Positions 8,742 to 18,206 of a DNA stretch of 64,000 bases are shown here, one piece after another. The notes below the pieces were generated by a model. That model was not told where the DNA came from and did no database searches. It saw nothing but the letters and a program-made list of their open reading frames with translations. This DNA is from Pseudomonas saudiphocaensis (GTDB lineage: Bacteria > Pseudomonadota > Gammaproteobacteria > Pseudomonadales > Pseudomonadaceae), in the NCBI RefSeq assembly GCF_000756775.1, contig NZ_CCSF01000001.1:2356001-2420000 (forward strand), read 5' to 3'. Both the position numbers and the translations under genes were made by a program. Within the stretch, counting starts at the first letter, position 1. Each line of letters starts with the position of its first letter.

Positions 8742-9823
8742 ACCAGCTTGAGCGAGCAGCGTCCCTGCCGATCATTCACCTGATCAGCAGCGGAGGTTTC
8801 TACGGAGCGGAGCGCATGCTGCTGGATCACTGCCTGGTTACGCCCGGGCGGCACCAGGTGGTCTTTCTTGATGCGCCGGCGGCGCTGGTGGAGCGCTTTC
8901 GTCTGGCCGGAGTTGACAGCATCGTATGCCAGAGCCTGGCGACGCTGCTGCGGCATGTACGTGGTCGCCGCTCCGAAAGGCCGCTGATCAATACGCATAA
9001 CTTCAAGGGGATGATCTACGGCTGGACTGCCGCCGCGCTGTTCAGGCTGCCGTTGGTGACCACTCAGCACGGCTTCACTCCGCGCAGTCGCAAGCAGCGT
9101 TTCTATATGTGGGTGAGCATCCAGCTGTGCCGTTTATGGCAGGTTCGCCAGATAGTCTGCGTGGCTACCAGCATCGAGCGCATCCTTCGCGCAGCAGGCA
9201 TTCGGCAAGACAAGCTCAAGGTCATTCCCAATGGGCTGCCGGATTCGGCCCCGCCACTGACCGGCGCGCCTGCCAGTGCGCCACTGATTGGCTACGTGGG
9301 TAGGCTAAGCGCGGAAAAAGGCCCCGATCTGTTTCTCGATGCGCTGATTCCGCTGTGCCAACGCCACCAGGACTGGCAGGGCGTTTTGCTGGGCGATGGC
9401 GAAGAACGTGCAAGCCTGCAGGCGCGCATTGACGCTGCCGGACTGACCGAGCGCATCCGCTTGCCAGGCTATCAGCAGAACATGCCTGACTGGCTGGCGC
9501 AGCTGACGGTGCTGGCGATCAGCTCGCGAACCGAAGGCACCCCGATGATCCTGCTTGAGGCCATGCAGGCTGGAACGCCGGTGGCCGCGTTCGCAGTAGG
9601 GGGGGTACCGGACATACTCAGCCACGGGCATGACGGGTTGCTGGCGACACCCGGCGATAGCGCATCACTGGCCGAGCAGATCGAACGCCTGGTGAATGAA
9701 CCCGACCTTGCCGAGCGTCTCGCTGCACAAGCACGATCGACGCAACGCAGCCGCTACCACCTTCCCGTGCTCGCCGAGCGCTGGGCACAGCTGTACCACC
9801 AGACCCGAGGATTGCCAGGATGA
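8714..9823 (+). CDS. Glycosyltransferase, GT-B fold (family 4-like)
   Basis: A 369-residue GT-B glycosyltransferase that would add a sugar to the lipid-linked repeat unit on the cytoplasmic side. The N-terminal acceptor domain contains SSGGFYGAERML. The C-terminal nucleotide-sugar domain has IGYVGRLSAEKGPDLFLDA, GDGEER and the E-x7-E-like segment SRTEGTPMILLEAMQAGTPV, characteristic of family 4 retaining enzymes. Its ATG lies 28 nt inside the Wzz gene. An in-frame GTG at 8738 overlapping that gene's stop (GTGA) would be a tidier start and remove eight residues. The donor and linkage are unknown. Confidence 0.9.
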   Translation: MDLALDTSVNQLERAASLPIIHLISSGGFYGAERMLLDHCLVTPGRHQVVFLDAPAALVERFRLAGVDSIVCQSLATLLRHVRGRRSERPLINTHNFKGMIYGWTAAALFRLPLVTTQHGFTPRSRKQRFYMWVSIQLCRLWQVRQIVCVATSIERILRAAGIRQDKLKVIPNGLPDSAPPLTGAPASAPLIGYVGRLSAEKGPDLFLDALIPLCQRHQDWQGVLLGDGEERASLQARIDAAGLTERIRLPGYQQNMPDWLAQLTVLAISSRTEGTPMILLEAMQAGTPVAAFAVGGVPDILSHGHDGLLATPGDSASLAEQIERLVNEPDLAERLAAQARSTQRSRYHLPVLAERWAQLYHQTRGLPG

Positions 9824-11193
9824 TTGCGACCGCAACCGTCGGCGGCGTGCTGGTGCTGCTGTGCCTGGGATTACTTGCCAGCCCATGGCCATTTCTTGCG
9901 CCCTTGGCGGTATTCGGGCTGGCGGGGCTGGCCGCACTCTACCGCCGCCCGGCCTGGGGCCTGCTGGGCATTGCCGCTCTGTTACCGTTCGAGGGGCTGT
10001 TCAAGGGCAGCGAATTCACCGGCGCGAAGCTGCTGGGTGTTTCGATGATAGGCATCCTTGCCCTGCAGTTACTGCTGCGGCAACTGCCTGACCAGCGCCT
10101 GCGCAACAACCTGTGGCGGCCGCTGTCGCTGTTCATGCTCGCCTATCTGATCAGCCTGATGTTCAGTGAGCACTACGAACTCTCATTGGGGCACTTGCGC
10201 GAACTGGCCGTCGGCCTGGCAGTGTTCTTCATCACCGTCCTGGTTGCGGCGGAGCTGAACCTGAAGATGCTCTGCAGAGTGGTCTCGCTGAGCGTGGCTG
10301 CGACCTGTGCGATGGCATTGGCATCAGCCAAGCATCAGGTTGGCGGCCGGGCAGTCGGTCTGCTCGAGGATGCCAACTACTTCGCGCTGTTGATCGCCCT
10401 TGCCGCACCGATGTCTGCCTGGCTCGCCCTGCGCGCCAACAGCCTGCCGGCTCGATTGGGCTGGCTGGCGGTTACCCTGCTATTGCTGGCGGGAATGACC
10501 AAGACCGATTCCCGCTCCGGGCTGGTGGTGCTGGTCGGCTGTTTACTGATTGGGCTCTGGCATCATCGCGCCAGGCTGCGTCAGATTCGCTCGCGCCATC
10601 TGGGCTTCGTTCTGCTGGGGGCAGCCATTTTCATACCCCTAGGTCTGGCGTCGTTACCGGCCGATTACGTAGCGCGCATCAAATCGCTTGTGGAACTCAA
10701 GTCCGGCATCAATGCCCATCAGGATGCGTCCCTCGGGCGTCGTGCCTCGTACCTGGTGGTCGGTAGCCAGATGATCCGCGACAACCCGCTGGCCGGCAGC
10801 GGTCCGGGCACCTTCCCAGTGCACTATGCCGCGACCGGCTTTGCCAAGGCGTTCTCCGAGCAGGCTGGCACAACCGACCTCTACCGCCGCGCCCACAACA
10901 CCTATCTGGAGCTGTTCAGCGAAATTGGGATTCCCGGCGGCTTGCTGTTTTGCGCGCTGATCCTGTTCGGGCTTCGCAACTTCGAGCGGGCCCGGCAGGC
11001 CTCCCTCGCCAGCGGAGATACCGAGCGAGCCGACCTGGCCACGCACCTGGGATTGAGCTTCCTGGCAATGGCGCTGTTTCTCATGTTCCTCAGCGCACCC
11101 AACCACAAGTACCTGTGGATATTGCTGGGCCTATCGGGATACCTGCGGCTCGACGCTGAAGCCCGTGCAACACGCTTGAGTCAGACACAATGA
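9820..11193 (+). CDS. O-antigen polymerase/ligase family membrane protein (Wzy candidate)
   Basis: A multi-spanning inner-membrane protein of 457 residues, hydrophobic nearly throughout with about ten to twelve helices. It has a larger periplasmic loop near residues 290-365 ending in RAHNTYLELFSEIGIPGGLLF. That H-N-x-Y/L-E motif before the last helices is the hallmark of the Wzy_C/O-antigen ligase family. In a locus with Wzx, Wzz and Wza it is the natural polymerase. A WaaL-type ligase is possible by family but has no lipid A-core partner gene here. ATGA overlaps join it to the genes on both sides. Confidence 0.88.
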   Translation: MIATATVGGVLVLLCLGLLASPWPFLAPLAVFGLAGLAALYRRPAWGLLGIAALLPFEGLFKGSEFTGAKLLGVSMIGILALQLLLRQLPDQRLRNNLWRPLSLFMLAYLISLMFSEHYELSLGHLRELAVGLAVFFITVLVAAELNLKMLCRVVSLSVAATCAMALASAKHQVGGRAVGLLEDANYFALLIALAAPMSAWLALRANSLPARLGWLAVTLLLLAGMTKTDSRSGLVVLVGCLLIGLWHHRARLRQIRSRHLGFVLLGAAIFIPLGLASLPADYVARIKSLVELKSGINAHQDASLGRRASYLVVGSQMIRDNPLAGSGPGTFPVHYAATGFAKAFSEQAGTTDLYRRAHNTYLELFSEIGIPGGLLFCALILFGLRNFERARQASLASGDTERADLATHLGLSFLAMALFLMFLSAPNHKYLWILLGLSGYLRLDAEARATRLSQTQ

Positions 11194-12155
11194 ACGGAAT
11201 CAGCATCGTCATTCCGATGTTCGACGAAGCTCGGCACATCACCCGGACGCTCGGCGCGGCGCGGGCCGCTGCCGACGCCGCCGGGCTGGAATGCGAACTT
11301 ATCGTGGTCGATAACGGCTCGCGCGACGAAGGTCCGGCGCTTGCCGAGGCGGCCGGGGCTCGCGTGCTGCACCATCCCGGATTGCCCATCGGCGCGCTAC
11401 GCAACCGCGGCGCGGCAGCGGCCCGGCATGCCTGGCTGGCCTTTCTCGATGCTGACATCGAAGTACCGCTCGACTGGCTGCAACAGTGGCAATTGTGCAA
11501 CGAACGCGGCGATGTCGGCGTGTTTGCCTTGGCCCTCGATACACCATCGCAAGCGCCTTGGTATGCCCGTGCCTGGCAACGCCGCAGCCTGCCTGCCGTC
11601 GCCGCGCAACCTTCGAGCTGGCTGCCAAGCGCCAATCTGTGCCTGACTCGCGAGGCCTTCGAGGCGGTCGGCGGTTTCGACGAACAACTGCGTACCGGGG
11701 AAGACAAGGATCTGGGGCTGCGCCTGCACCGCTTGGGCGCAAGCCAGCTGATGCTGAGGTCGCCCCGCGTGCTGCACTGGGGCTACGAACAGTGCTGGGC
11801 TGAATGGTTCGGCAAGGAGCTCTGGCGTCAGGGCAGCCACCTACAGCTTATGCGCACCCAAGGTCACGGGAACTGGCGGCTATTGCGCTTTCCCCTGCTC
11901 GCATTGGCTAACTGGCTACCAACCTTGCTGGCGCTATCGGCTGGCGCCCTCGGGCAGTTCCCGCTGGCCTTGATGGCCGCGCTGCTCAGCACGGCGCCGG
12001 CACTCTTGCTCAGTCTTCGCCAGAGCGCCCGGCAACTCGACGGAGTTCTCACCGTGCAGCTGTGGTTTCTGCACTGGTTGCGCCTGCACATTGCCGGCGG
12101 AGCCTTCCTGCTCAGCTTGTTCAAATGGACCGCCAGGAGACCTGCCCGTGGCTGA
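11190..12155 (+). CDS. Glycosyltransferase family 2 with C-terminal membrane segments
   Basis: A GT-A fold inverting glycosyltransferase of 321 residues. It begins with SIVIPMFDEARHI and the nucleotide-binding VDNGSRDEG, carries the metal-binding DAD in FLDADIEVP, and has an acceptor-loop segment GGFDEQLRTGEDKDLGLRL (the ED motif). The C-terminal third is hydrophobic, with two or three likely membrane helices. It probably adds one sugar of the repeat unit at the inner leaflet. Translationally coupled to the polymerase gene upstream (ATGA) and to the next glycosyltransferase, which starts eight bases before its end. Confidence 0.9.
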   Translation: MNGISIVIPMFDEARHITRTLGAARAAADAAGLECELIVVDNGSRDEGPALAEAAGARVLHHPGLPIGALRNRGAAAARHAWLAFLDADIEVPLDWLQQWQLCNERGDVGVFALALDTPSQAPWYARAWQRRSLPAVAAQPSSWLPSANLCLTREAFEAVGGFDEQLRTGEDKDLGLRLHRLGASQLMLRSPRVLHWGYEQCWAEWFGKELWRQGSHLQLMRTQGHGNWRLLRFPLLALANWLPTLLALSAGALGQFPLALMAALLSTAPALLLSLRQSARQLDGVLTVQLWFLHWLRLHIAGGAFLLSLFKWTARRPARG

Positions 12156-13284
12156 TTCCGTGTTCTGGCTATGCCTGCTATTACCGACCTACGCGTATCT
12201 TGGCTACCCGCTCACGCTGGCTGTGCTAGCAGCCTGCACCCGAGCCAAGCCCCTTGCCGAAGGCGAGCCGCTGTCTGTCAGCGTGATCATCGCCGCACAC
12301 AATGAGGCGGCACACATCGAACACAAGCTGCGAACGCTGCTGGCACAGGACTACCAGGCCACTCGCCTGGAGATCATCGTCGCCAGCGACGGCTCAAGCG
12401 ATGAGACCGTCGCTCGTGCGAGCGCACTGCAGGACCCACGTATCCGCGTACTGGATCTTCCACGCGGCGGTAAGGCCGCCGCGCTGAATGCCGCCGTCGC
12501 GTTGGCCGACGGCGACGTGTTGGTATTCACCGATGCCGACAATCAATGGAACGCGCAGACGCTGGGGCGGTTGCTGGCGCCTCTGGCAGACCCGGACGTA
12601 GGCTGCGTTGGCGGGCATATGATCATTCCCGATCCGGGCCATGCGCTAAGCCTGGGCGATAGTCTCTACCGTCACTACGAAGCCTGGCTGCGCCGCGCCG
12701 AGAACCGCACCGGATGCGTGGTATCCACCGATGGCGCGCTGCTCGCCCTGCGACGCGAGCTGTTCCAGGCAGTCCCGGCGCATGTCAACGACGACTTCTT
12801 TCTCAGCACCTGCGCCCCAGTAGCTGGAAAACGTATCGTCTTTGCCGAGGATGCGATCGTGCACGATCAGGGCGTGGACGAGGTGGACAAGCAGTTCCGC
12901 CGCCGACTGCGTGTTACGGTCGGCGGGCTGCAGAGCCTGGCTTGCCGTCGCGGACTGATAAATCCGTTACGTCACGGGTTTTACGCCGTGGCCCTTATCA
13001 GCCATAAGCTGATACGTCGGCTGGCGCCTGTCCTGTTGGTACCGCTGCTGATCAGCAGCTTCTGGCTACAGGACGCCGGCACGTTTTATCAGCTGTTCCT
13101 GATTGCACAACTGGCTGGTTATGCAGTCGGCCTGATAGGCCTGCTAGACACCCGAGGCATCCTGCCCAGGCCATTCCGCCTGGCGGCCTTCCTCCTGGTG
13201 ACACTGGCCGGGATGTGCGGTGGTCTCTGGCAGTTTCTGCGAGGACACAGCTATCAGCAATGGAATCCTCAGCAGAATCGTTAA
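12148..13284 (+). CDS. Glycosyltransferase family 2, membrane-anchored
   Basis: 378 residues. An N-terminal hydrophobic segment (about 3-25) precedes the catalytic domain with SVIIAAHNEAAHIE, the nucleotide-binding ASDGSSDET, and metal-binding FTDADNQWN. Next come DGALLALRR and the catalytic-base region NDDFFL, then QFRRRLR, a degenerate version of the processive-enzyme QxxRW motif. Several C-terminal hydrophobic helices follow. The overall shape resembles PgaC/NodC-like enzymes, but a non-processive role is equally possible in a Wzy locus. I take the GTG at 12148 because AGGAGA sits at ideal spacing before it; upstream in-frame codons lie inside the previous gene. Confidence 0.88.
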   Translation: MADSVFWLCLLLPTYAYLGYPLTLAVLAACTRAKPLAEGEPLSVSVIIAAHNEAAHIEHKLRTLLAQDYQATRLEIIVASDGSSDETVARASALQDPRIRVLDLPRGGKAAALNAAVALADGDVLVFTDADNQWNAQTLGRLLAPLADPDVGCVGGHMIIPDPGHALSLGDSLYRHYEAWLRRAENRTGCVVSTDGALLALRRELFQAVPAHVNDDFFLSTCAPVAGKRIVFAEDAIVHDQGVDEVDKQFRRRLRVTVGGLQSLACRRGLINPLRHGFYAVALISHKLIRRLAPVLLVPLLISSFWLQDAGTFYQLFLIAQLAGYAVGLIGLLDTRGILPRPFRLAAFLLVTLAGMCGGLWQFLRGHSYQQWNPQQNR

Positions 13285-13288
13285 GCCA

Positions 13289-14284
13289 ATGACTCCTTCC
13301 CAAGCATGCAAGGCCGCAATCGGCTGGCTTCATCTCAACGGCCCCAGCGGGCGGCGCCAGCTCCGTGAAGCGCGCCTGATTCTAATGCTGCACCGTGTGC
13401 TTGCCGACGACAATGCGGCTGCGCTGCCTCACCGTGCCGAGCTGTGCATTGGCCAGTCGGCTTTCGCGCAGCTGCTGGCTTGGCTGCAACGACGCTTTGC
13501 CTGTGTTCCGCTGGAAGAGCTGCTTACCGCACCCGCTGACGGACGTGCCCGGGTCGCCCTGACGTTCGACGATGGCTGGCGGGACAATGCCGAGGTTGCA
13601 TACCCACTGCTTGCCCGCTATGGCGTGCCCGCAAGCATCTTTCTTTCTACCGACTTTATCGGTAACCCGCAGGGCTTCTGGTGGGAAAGCATCGGCGAAA
13701 CCCTCTGGGAAGCGTCCGGCACACAGACTCGAACGCTGTTACAGAAGAAGCTGGCCGAGTGTGGCGCCGCACCATTGCCGGCCGACTTTGACACCCTGCC
13801 TGAGCGACAGCGCAGCCGGGCACTGGCGTTCTACCTGCAGTCACTCAAGGCCTTGCCTGCCGCGACGCTGCAAAAGCTGGCCAACCTCTGCCCACAGCAG
13901 ACGCCACAGGCGATGGACTGGGACCAGGTCAGAGCGCTGGAAGATTCCGGCTGGGTACGTTTCGGTCCGCATGGCGCCCGCCATGGCATTCTCACGAAGA
14001 TGGACGACGCAGCACTGGTCGATGACCTGCAACGCAGCCATCGCGAGCTGGCGACGCGGTGCCAGGCTCCCCTGCCGATCTACTGCTACCCCAATGGCGA
14101 TCACGACGGCCGTGTTCGTCAGGCCGTGGCGCAGCTCGGTTATCACCGCGCCCTAGCTACCCACCCGGCGTTGTACCAAGCCGATGATGACCCCCTTGCG
14201 CTTCCGCGCATTGGCGTCAGTCACCAGATGGCCCGAAACCCCGGGCTGTTTGGCTGGCGCCTGCTGCAGGGCCTGGCGCGATGA
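13289..14284 (+). CDS. Polysaccharide deacetylase, CE4/NodB-like
   Basis: 331 residues carrying the NodB-homology domain of metal-dependent sugar deacetylases. LMLHRVLADD near the N-terminus is followed by the metal/catalytic motif LTFDDGWRDN, then YGVPASIFLSTDFIG, and later FGPHGARHG, which probably supplies a metal-binding histidine pair. No signal peptide is apparent, so it may act in the cytoplasm on a lipid-linked or nucleotide-linked intermediate. A start inside the previous gene would add about 23 residues, but the ATG at 13289, five bases after the previous stop, gives a sensible N-terminus. It overlaps the flippase gene (ATGA). Confidence 0.85.
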   Translation: MTPSQACKAAIGWLHLNGPSGRRQLREARLILMLHRVLADDNAAALPHRAELCIGQSAFAQLLAWLQRRFACVPLEELLTAPADGRARVALTFDDGWRDNAEVAYPLLARYGVPASIFLSTDFIGNPQGFWWESIGETLWEASGTQTRTLLQKKLAECGAAPLPADFDTLPERQRSRALAFYLQSLKALPAATLQKLANLCPQQTPQAMDWDQVRALEDSGWVRFGPHGARHGILTKMDDAALVDDLQRSHRELATRCQAPLPIYCYPNGDHDGRVRQAVAQLGYHRALATHPALYQADDDPLALPRIGVSHQMARNPGLFGWRLLQGLAR

Positions 14285-15591
14285 GCCGCAACCAGTATCT
14301 ACGCCACCTGGCGCTGAGCATGGGAACCCGATTGGCCATGATCGGCCTGCGGTTGCTGCGCAACGTGCTGCTGGCGCGGATTCTCGGCCCTTCGGAGCGA
14401 GGGCTTTTCGCCTTGCTCAGTGCCTTGCCAGACCTGCTTGCAGCGCTTACCAGCGGCGGACTGAATACCGCACTGGGATATCAGGCAGCTCAGCAGCGGC
14501 CCATGGGCCTGCTGCTTACCCAAGTACTGGTGTTCGGCTGCCTGGCGGCGGGCCTGCTGACGTTATGCGGCGTGCTGCTGTTCGATCAGTTTGGCGCGGA
14601 GCTGGAAGCAGCAGGCCAACTCGGGCCCCTGGTTTGGATCCTGCTGCTCGCCGTACCGCTGACCATACTCAAGAACGGCTTGCTGACCCTGCACAATGCG
14701 GACGGTCGAGTCGGCCCGTTCAACGCCCTGCGGCTGCTCGAGTCGCTGGCACCGCTGGTGCTGTTCCTGGCCTGTTTCTGGATGTGGCAAACCGCGGCGC
14801 TGGAGGCCGCGATCATCAGCTGGATGCTGGGCATCGGGCTGGTGGTCATGGCAGGCTGGTGCTGGCTTGGACGCTTTCATCAATTGCGGCTGCGCTGGGA
14901 CTCGGGCAGTCATCGCGAACTGCTGCGCTACAGCAGCAAGAGCCATCCCGACGTTCTGTTCCAGCAGGTACTGCTGCGCTCGGACTACCTGTTCATCGGC
15001 GCCTTCATCGGCAGCGAAGCACTGGGGTACTACGCCATGGCATCGGCCGCTGCCGAGCTGCTGCTGATCGTTCCCGAGGCTGTGACCACGCCGCTGATGA
15101 AGCGCCTCCTCAGGCAAGGCGAGGGCATCCGGCAACTTACTCCCTTCGCATTGCGTATCACCGCCACAGTCATGCTCGGCGCCTGCGCATGCATGGCTCT
15201 GGTCGGGCAGTGGCTTATCGTGGGCCTGTTCGGTGAAAGCTATGCGCCCGCATACCCGGCCTTGCTTGCCCTGCTGCCGGGCCTGTTCGGCCTGTGCTAC
15301 GCCAGCATCCTGCGCCTGGATCTGCTTGGCAAGAATCACCCGGGAAGCGTATCGCTGATGATGGGCGCCGGGGCGGCGCTTAACCTGTTGCTCAATGTTC
15401 TGCTGATTCCGCCGCTGGGCATCGTCGGCGCCGGCATCGCGTCATCGGTGGCCTATCTCGTTGTCAGCCTGGCCATGCTTCTGTGGTACTGCCGGCTCAG
15501 CCAGGTGCCCCTGTTACAGACATTGCTCATCCTGCCGAGTGACATCGCCAGACTGCGTCAACTGCTGAAAGGTGGAGAGTCCCTCACATGA
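14281..15591 (+). CDS. Polysaccharide flippase (Wzx/MATE-like)
   Basis: A 436-residue, almost entirely hydrophobic inner-membrane protein with about twelve helices, of the oligosaccharide flippase superfamily. The N-terminal RNVLLARILGPSERGLFALL is the typical first-helix motif. It would move undecaprenyl-linked repeat units to the periplasmic face for the polymerase. Starts by ATGA overlap with the deacetylase gene and ends overlapping the secreted-protein gene, so it sits mid-operon. Together with the Wzy, Wzz and Wza candidates it makes this a Wzy-dependent rather than ABC- or synthase-dependent locus. Confidence 0.9.
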   Translation: MSRNQYLRHLALSMGTRLAMIGLRLLRNVLLARILGPSERGLFALLSALPDLLAALTSGGLNTALGYQAAQQRPMGLLLTQVLVFGCLAAGLLTLCGVLLFDQFGAELEAAGQLGPLVWILLLAVPLTILKNGLLTLHNADGRVGPFNALRLLESLAPLVLFLACFWMWQTAALEAAIISWMLGIGLVVMAGWCWLGRFHQLRLRWDSGSHRELLRYSSKSHPDVLFQQVLLRSDYLFIGAFIGSEALGYYAMASAAAELLLIVPEAVTTPLMKRLLRQGEGIRQLTPFALRITATVMLGACACMALVGQWLIVGLFGESYAPAYPALLALLPGLFGLCYASILRLDLLGKNHPGSVSLMMGAGAALNLLLNVLLIPPLGIVGAGIASSVAYLVVSLAMLLWYCRLSQVPLLQTLLILPSDIARLRQLLKGGESLT

Positions 15592-17513
15592 AATGCGTGA
15601 TCTTCCTTTTGGCGGCCCTGCTGGCCGGACCGGTCGCGGCTGCCGACCGGAGCTGGCAGGCACTTCGCGACGGCACGCTGCATCTGTATCCGAAAGGTAC
15701 CCAGCAGTTGCAGATCGACTGGCAGCCAGCCTGGCAGGCGGAAGCCAATGCCGAGCGCCTTTATCTGGTCGACGGACGAGGTCGCCTGCAAGCCGAGCGG
15801 GCGATTGCGGCCAGCGAAACACGTGGGCAACTGCAGTGGACGCTCTCGGACCCCCATGCACCCTATCGCCTGGAAGTGCCGGGATATAGCTTTCGCAACT
15901 ACCGCGTCAAACACTCAGAACACCTGGCCTCGATGTTCGAGCCGGTGAAGCTGCACTTCAGCGCTGACGTGGGCCGCAATGCGACGCTTTACTTCCGGAC
16001 CCGTGCCGGCGAGCGTGCCGTGCTGGCAGGCAAGTTTCACGGCGGGGTACATGGCTTGCAGGCACGCCGTCTAGCAGACGGGCAGCAAGTGACCCTGGCG
16101 CTAAAGCCCCATAAGACGTACGCGGATTTCGATCAGGTCGCCCTACCCGGTTCGGGCCAGGATCAAATCTGGCAACTGACCTTGGTCGGCAGCGGCAAGG
16201 CCGCCTTCTGGCTCGACGGAGCCGCCAACCTGTTCGCTCAGCGCCCGGAAGATCTGCGCACCCCGCACTGGCATCCCGGTGAGGTTCACCTCAAGTTGCA
16301 CGAGGCTGTGCTTGGCCCAACTCCGGCAATCGGCATCGCACTCCCCTACGCCGAGCCACCACAGTCGGCGTACACCGCGCTGGATGCGCTCAAACCTCAG
16401 GCTGGAGGGTATTACAGCTTCGTCGACGTGCTCAGCAGACAGCCCGGTCGGGAACGCGGATTCCGCCAGGTCTACCAACAGCACTTTGGCATCAACCAAA
16501 GCATCACATTGCTTGCCGGCAGCGGTCGCAAAGCCGTACTGGAGGCAACTGCGGAAACACTGGCAGGCCTGGAAACCTGGCTTGAGGACAGCCGTACGTT
16601 AAACGGTGGGCTGCATTACCTGGCCGTCGCAGACGAACCGAACCTTAATTACCCCAGCTTTGAAAGTTTCGAGCGGTATTTCGCCACGCTCAGCCGGCAG
16701 ATCCGCGCCGACACCGCCGCCTATGCCGCGGGCGTACGCATCGCGATGCCAGCCAGTTCACGCTTGAGCAACGGACCGACACGCGACAACGCCGCACAGC
16801 GCCGCGGCTTGGACTGGGCTGCGCGGCTGCTGGCGCGCCACGGTGAATTCATCGACGCCCTGGCCTGGCATGAATGGATGGTGCGAGACCTGCTTGCCAC
16901 ACGCGTCTACCGGGACAACGTTCTCGCTGCGGCGAAACTGGTCGGGCTGGACGTAAAGGGCCGGCCACGCAAGGCATTGCTTCTGGACCAGACCAACATC
17001 TCCAGCGGCTCGAGCCTGAGCCCGTATGAGCAAAACACCCACTTCGCGTCGCTCTGGTGGGCTTCCGTGGTCATCAATGCATCGCAGGACGGCCTGCTGG
17101 ACATGATCAATTACTTCCAGGCCGCCGATGAACCGGAATATCCGAAAGGCATGCTGCACGAGAACGGTCATGAGGCTTATGCCATCAAACCCGTCGGTCT
17201 GGCCCAGTCCTTCATCGCCCGCCACTGGGGCAGTCAAGTCCTGAAGCTGGACAACGATGCATTCGAAGTCGACGCCCTGGCGCTGAATACCTCCGTTGAC
17301 GGTAAGTCTGGGCAGCGAGTGTTGGGCGTGAACAAAGCCCTACGAGAGCAGAACGTCAAGATCGAATCGGTCGGTTGCGCCGGCACGTTCCGACTGTCCT
17401 TGTTCGGCCCGGACAGCCGCGAGCGTGAGGGCAGCTGGCATTGCGACAATAACTCTCTGAGCTTCACCCTGCCGGGGGAAACGTTGTTTTCGATGGATTG
17501 GAGGCGACCATGA
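15588..17513 (+). CDS. Secreted glycosidase-like protein of the polysaccharide locus
   Basis: 641 residues with a clear signal peptide (MKCVIFLLAALLAGPVAAA), so periplasmic or secreted. Residues about 20-230 look like beta-sandwich modules. Residues about 240-560 resemble a TIM-barrel glycoside hydrolase of clan A: LHYLAVADEPNLNYPSF sits where the acid/base NEP motif is expected, and ALLLDQTNISSG where the nucleophile E-x-N segment would be. The C-terminal 80 residues look like the small beta-domain of such enzymes. I cannot assign a GH family. It may trim, release or simply bind the polymer, as PslG and similar enzymes do in other loci. Overlaps both neighbours by four bases. Confidence 0.6.
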   Translation: MKCVIFLLAALLAGPVAAADRSWQALRDGTLHLYPKGTQQLQIDWQPAWQAEANAERLYLVDGRGRLQAERAIAASETRGQLQWTLSDPHAPYRLEVPGYSFRNYRVKHSEHLASMFEPVKLHFSADVGRNATLYFRTRAGERAVLAGKFHGGVHGLQARRLADGQQVTLALKPHKTYADFDQVALPGSGQDQIWQLTLVGSGKAAFWLDGAANLFAQRPEDLRTPHWHPGEVHLKLHEAVLGPTPAIGIALPYAEPPQSAYTALDALKPQAGGYYSFVDVLSRQPGRERGFRQVYQQHFGINQSITLLAGSGRKAVLEATAETLAGLETWLEDSRTLNGGLHYLAVADEPNLNYPSFESFERYFATLSRQIRADTAAYAAGVRIAMPASSRLSNGPTRDNAAQRRGLDWAARLLARHGEFIDALAWHEWMVRDLLATRVYRDNVLAAAKLVGLDVKGRPRKALLLDQTNISSGSSLSPYEQNTHFASLWWASVVINASQDGLLDMINYFQAADEPEYPKGMLHENGHEAYAIKPVGLAQSFIARHWGSQVLKLDNDAFEVDALALNTSVDGKSGQRVLGVNKALREQNVKIESVGCAGTFRLSLFGPDSREREGSWHCDNNSLSFTLPGETLFSMDWRRP

Positions 17514-18202
17514 CAGAACCCACCCTGCTTGAAAAAATCAGACGCAAGGGGCTGATGGGTACTTTGCGCGTCCTGTGGGCACGTTACATCTACCGCCACG
17601 ACGAGCTGATATGGATGGAACGCGCACTGGACGTGCCGCCCCCCCCCTATCCGCGCAAATGCATCTGGCGAAAGGAACGGATCACCGAGGCGATGCTGCC
17701 GGCGTTCGATCGTTATTTCGCCCGATACAAGCCCGCGCTACCGACATTGATCCGCTCCGATAGTATCGGCGAGGCCTGTCTGGATGACGATGGACAGGTT
17801 ATCGGCATGGCCTGGTTTCGTACCAAGGACTACTACGACGACCAGACCTACCACTGCTGGCTGCGTCTTCCACCGGGGCGCATCTATCAGTTTGCCGGCG
17901 AGGTGGCGGCGCCCTATCGAAGCACTGGCATGCCCGTACTGTTACAGCGAGAGCGCTGGCAAGCCTTTCTCGATGAAGGTTTCAGCCATTCGCGAGCGGT
18001 CGTCAACATGAATAACTCACCGGCGCTGCGCATGCACGTGAAGTTCAAATTCGAAGAAGTCGGCGAAAGCATTCACCTCTACTGCCTGTTCAATTGCCTG
18101 AAGTTTCATCGCTATAGCCGCTACGACGGTAAACGGCTTGAGCACTTGAGCAGGCGCCGATCCAGCGTCGGAGAAACCCCAAAAACTGAGGTGGAGTGCT
18201 GA
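17510..18202 (+). CDS. GNAT-like acyltransferase of the polysaccharide locus
   Basis: A 230-residue soluble protein without a signal peptide. The central part (IGEACLDDDGQVIGMAWFR, then FAGEVAAPYRSTGMPVLL and FSHSRAVVNMNNSPALRMH) follows the GNAT order: a beta hairpin, an acetyl-CoA pyrophosphate loop, and an N-x-x-x-A-x-x-M helix. An N-acyltransferase acting on an amino sugar or its nucleotide form would fit the locus, but the substrate is unknown. The ATG at 17510 overlaps the previous stop (ATGA). An earlier in-frame start would extend into the upstream gene without any family support that I can see. Confidence 0.65.
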   Translation: MTEPTLLEKIRRKGLMGTLRVLWARYIYRHDELIWMERALDVPPPPYPRKCIWRKERITEAMLPAFDRYFARYKPALPTLIRSDSIGEACLDDDGQVIGMAWFRTKDYYDDQTYHCWLRLPPGRIYQFAGEVAAPYRSTGMPVLLQRERWQAFLDEGFSHSRAVVNMNNSPALRMHVKFKFEEVGESIHLYCLFNCLKFHRYSRYDGKRLEHLSRRRSSVGETPKTEVEC

Positions 18203-18206
18203 AGGA

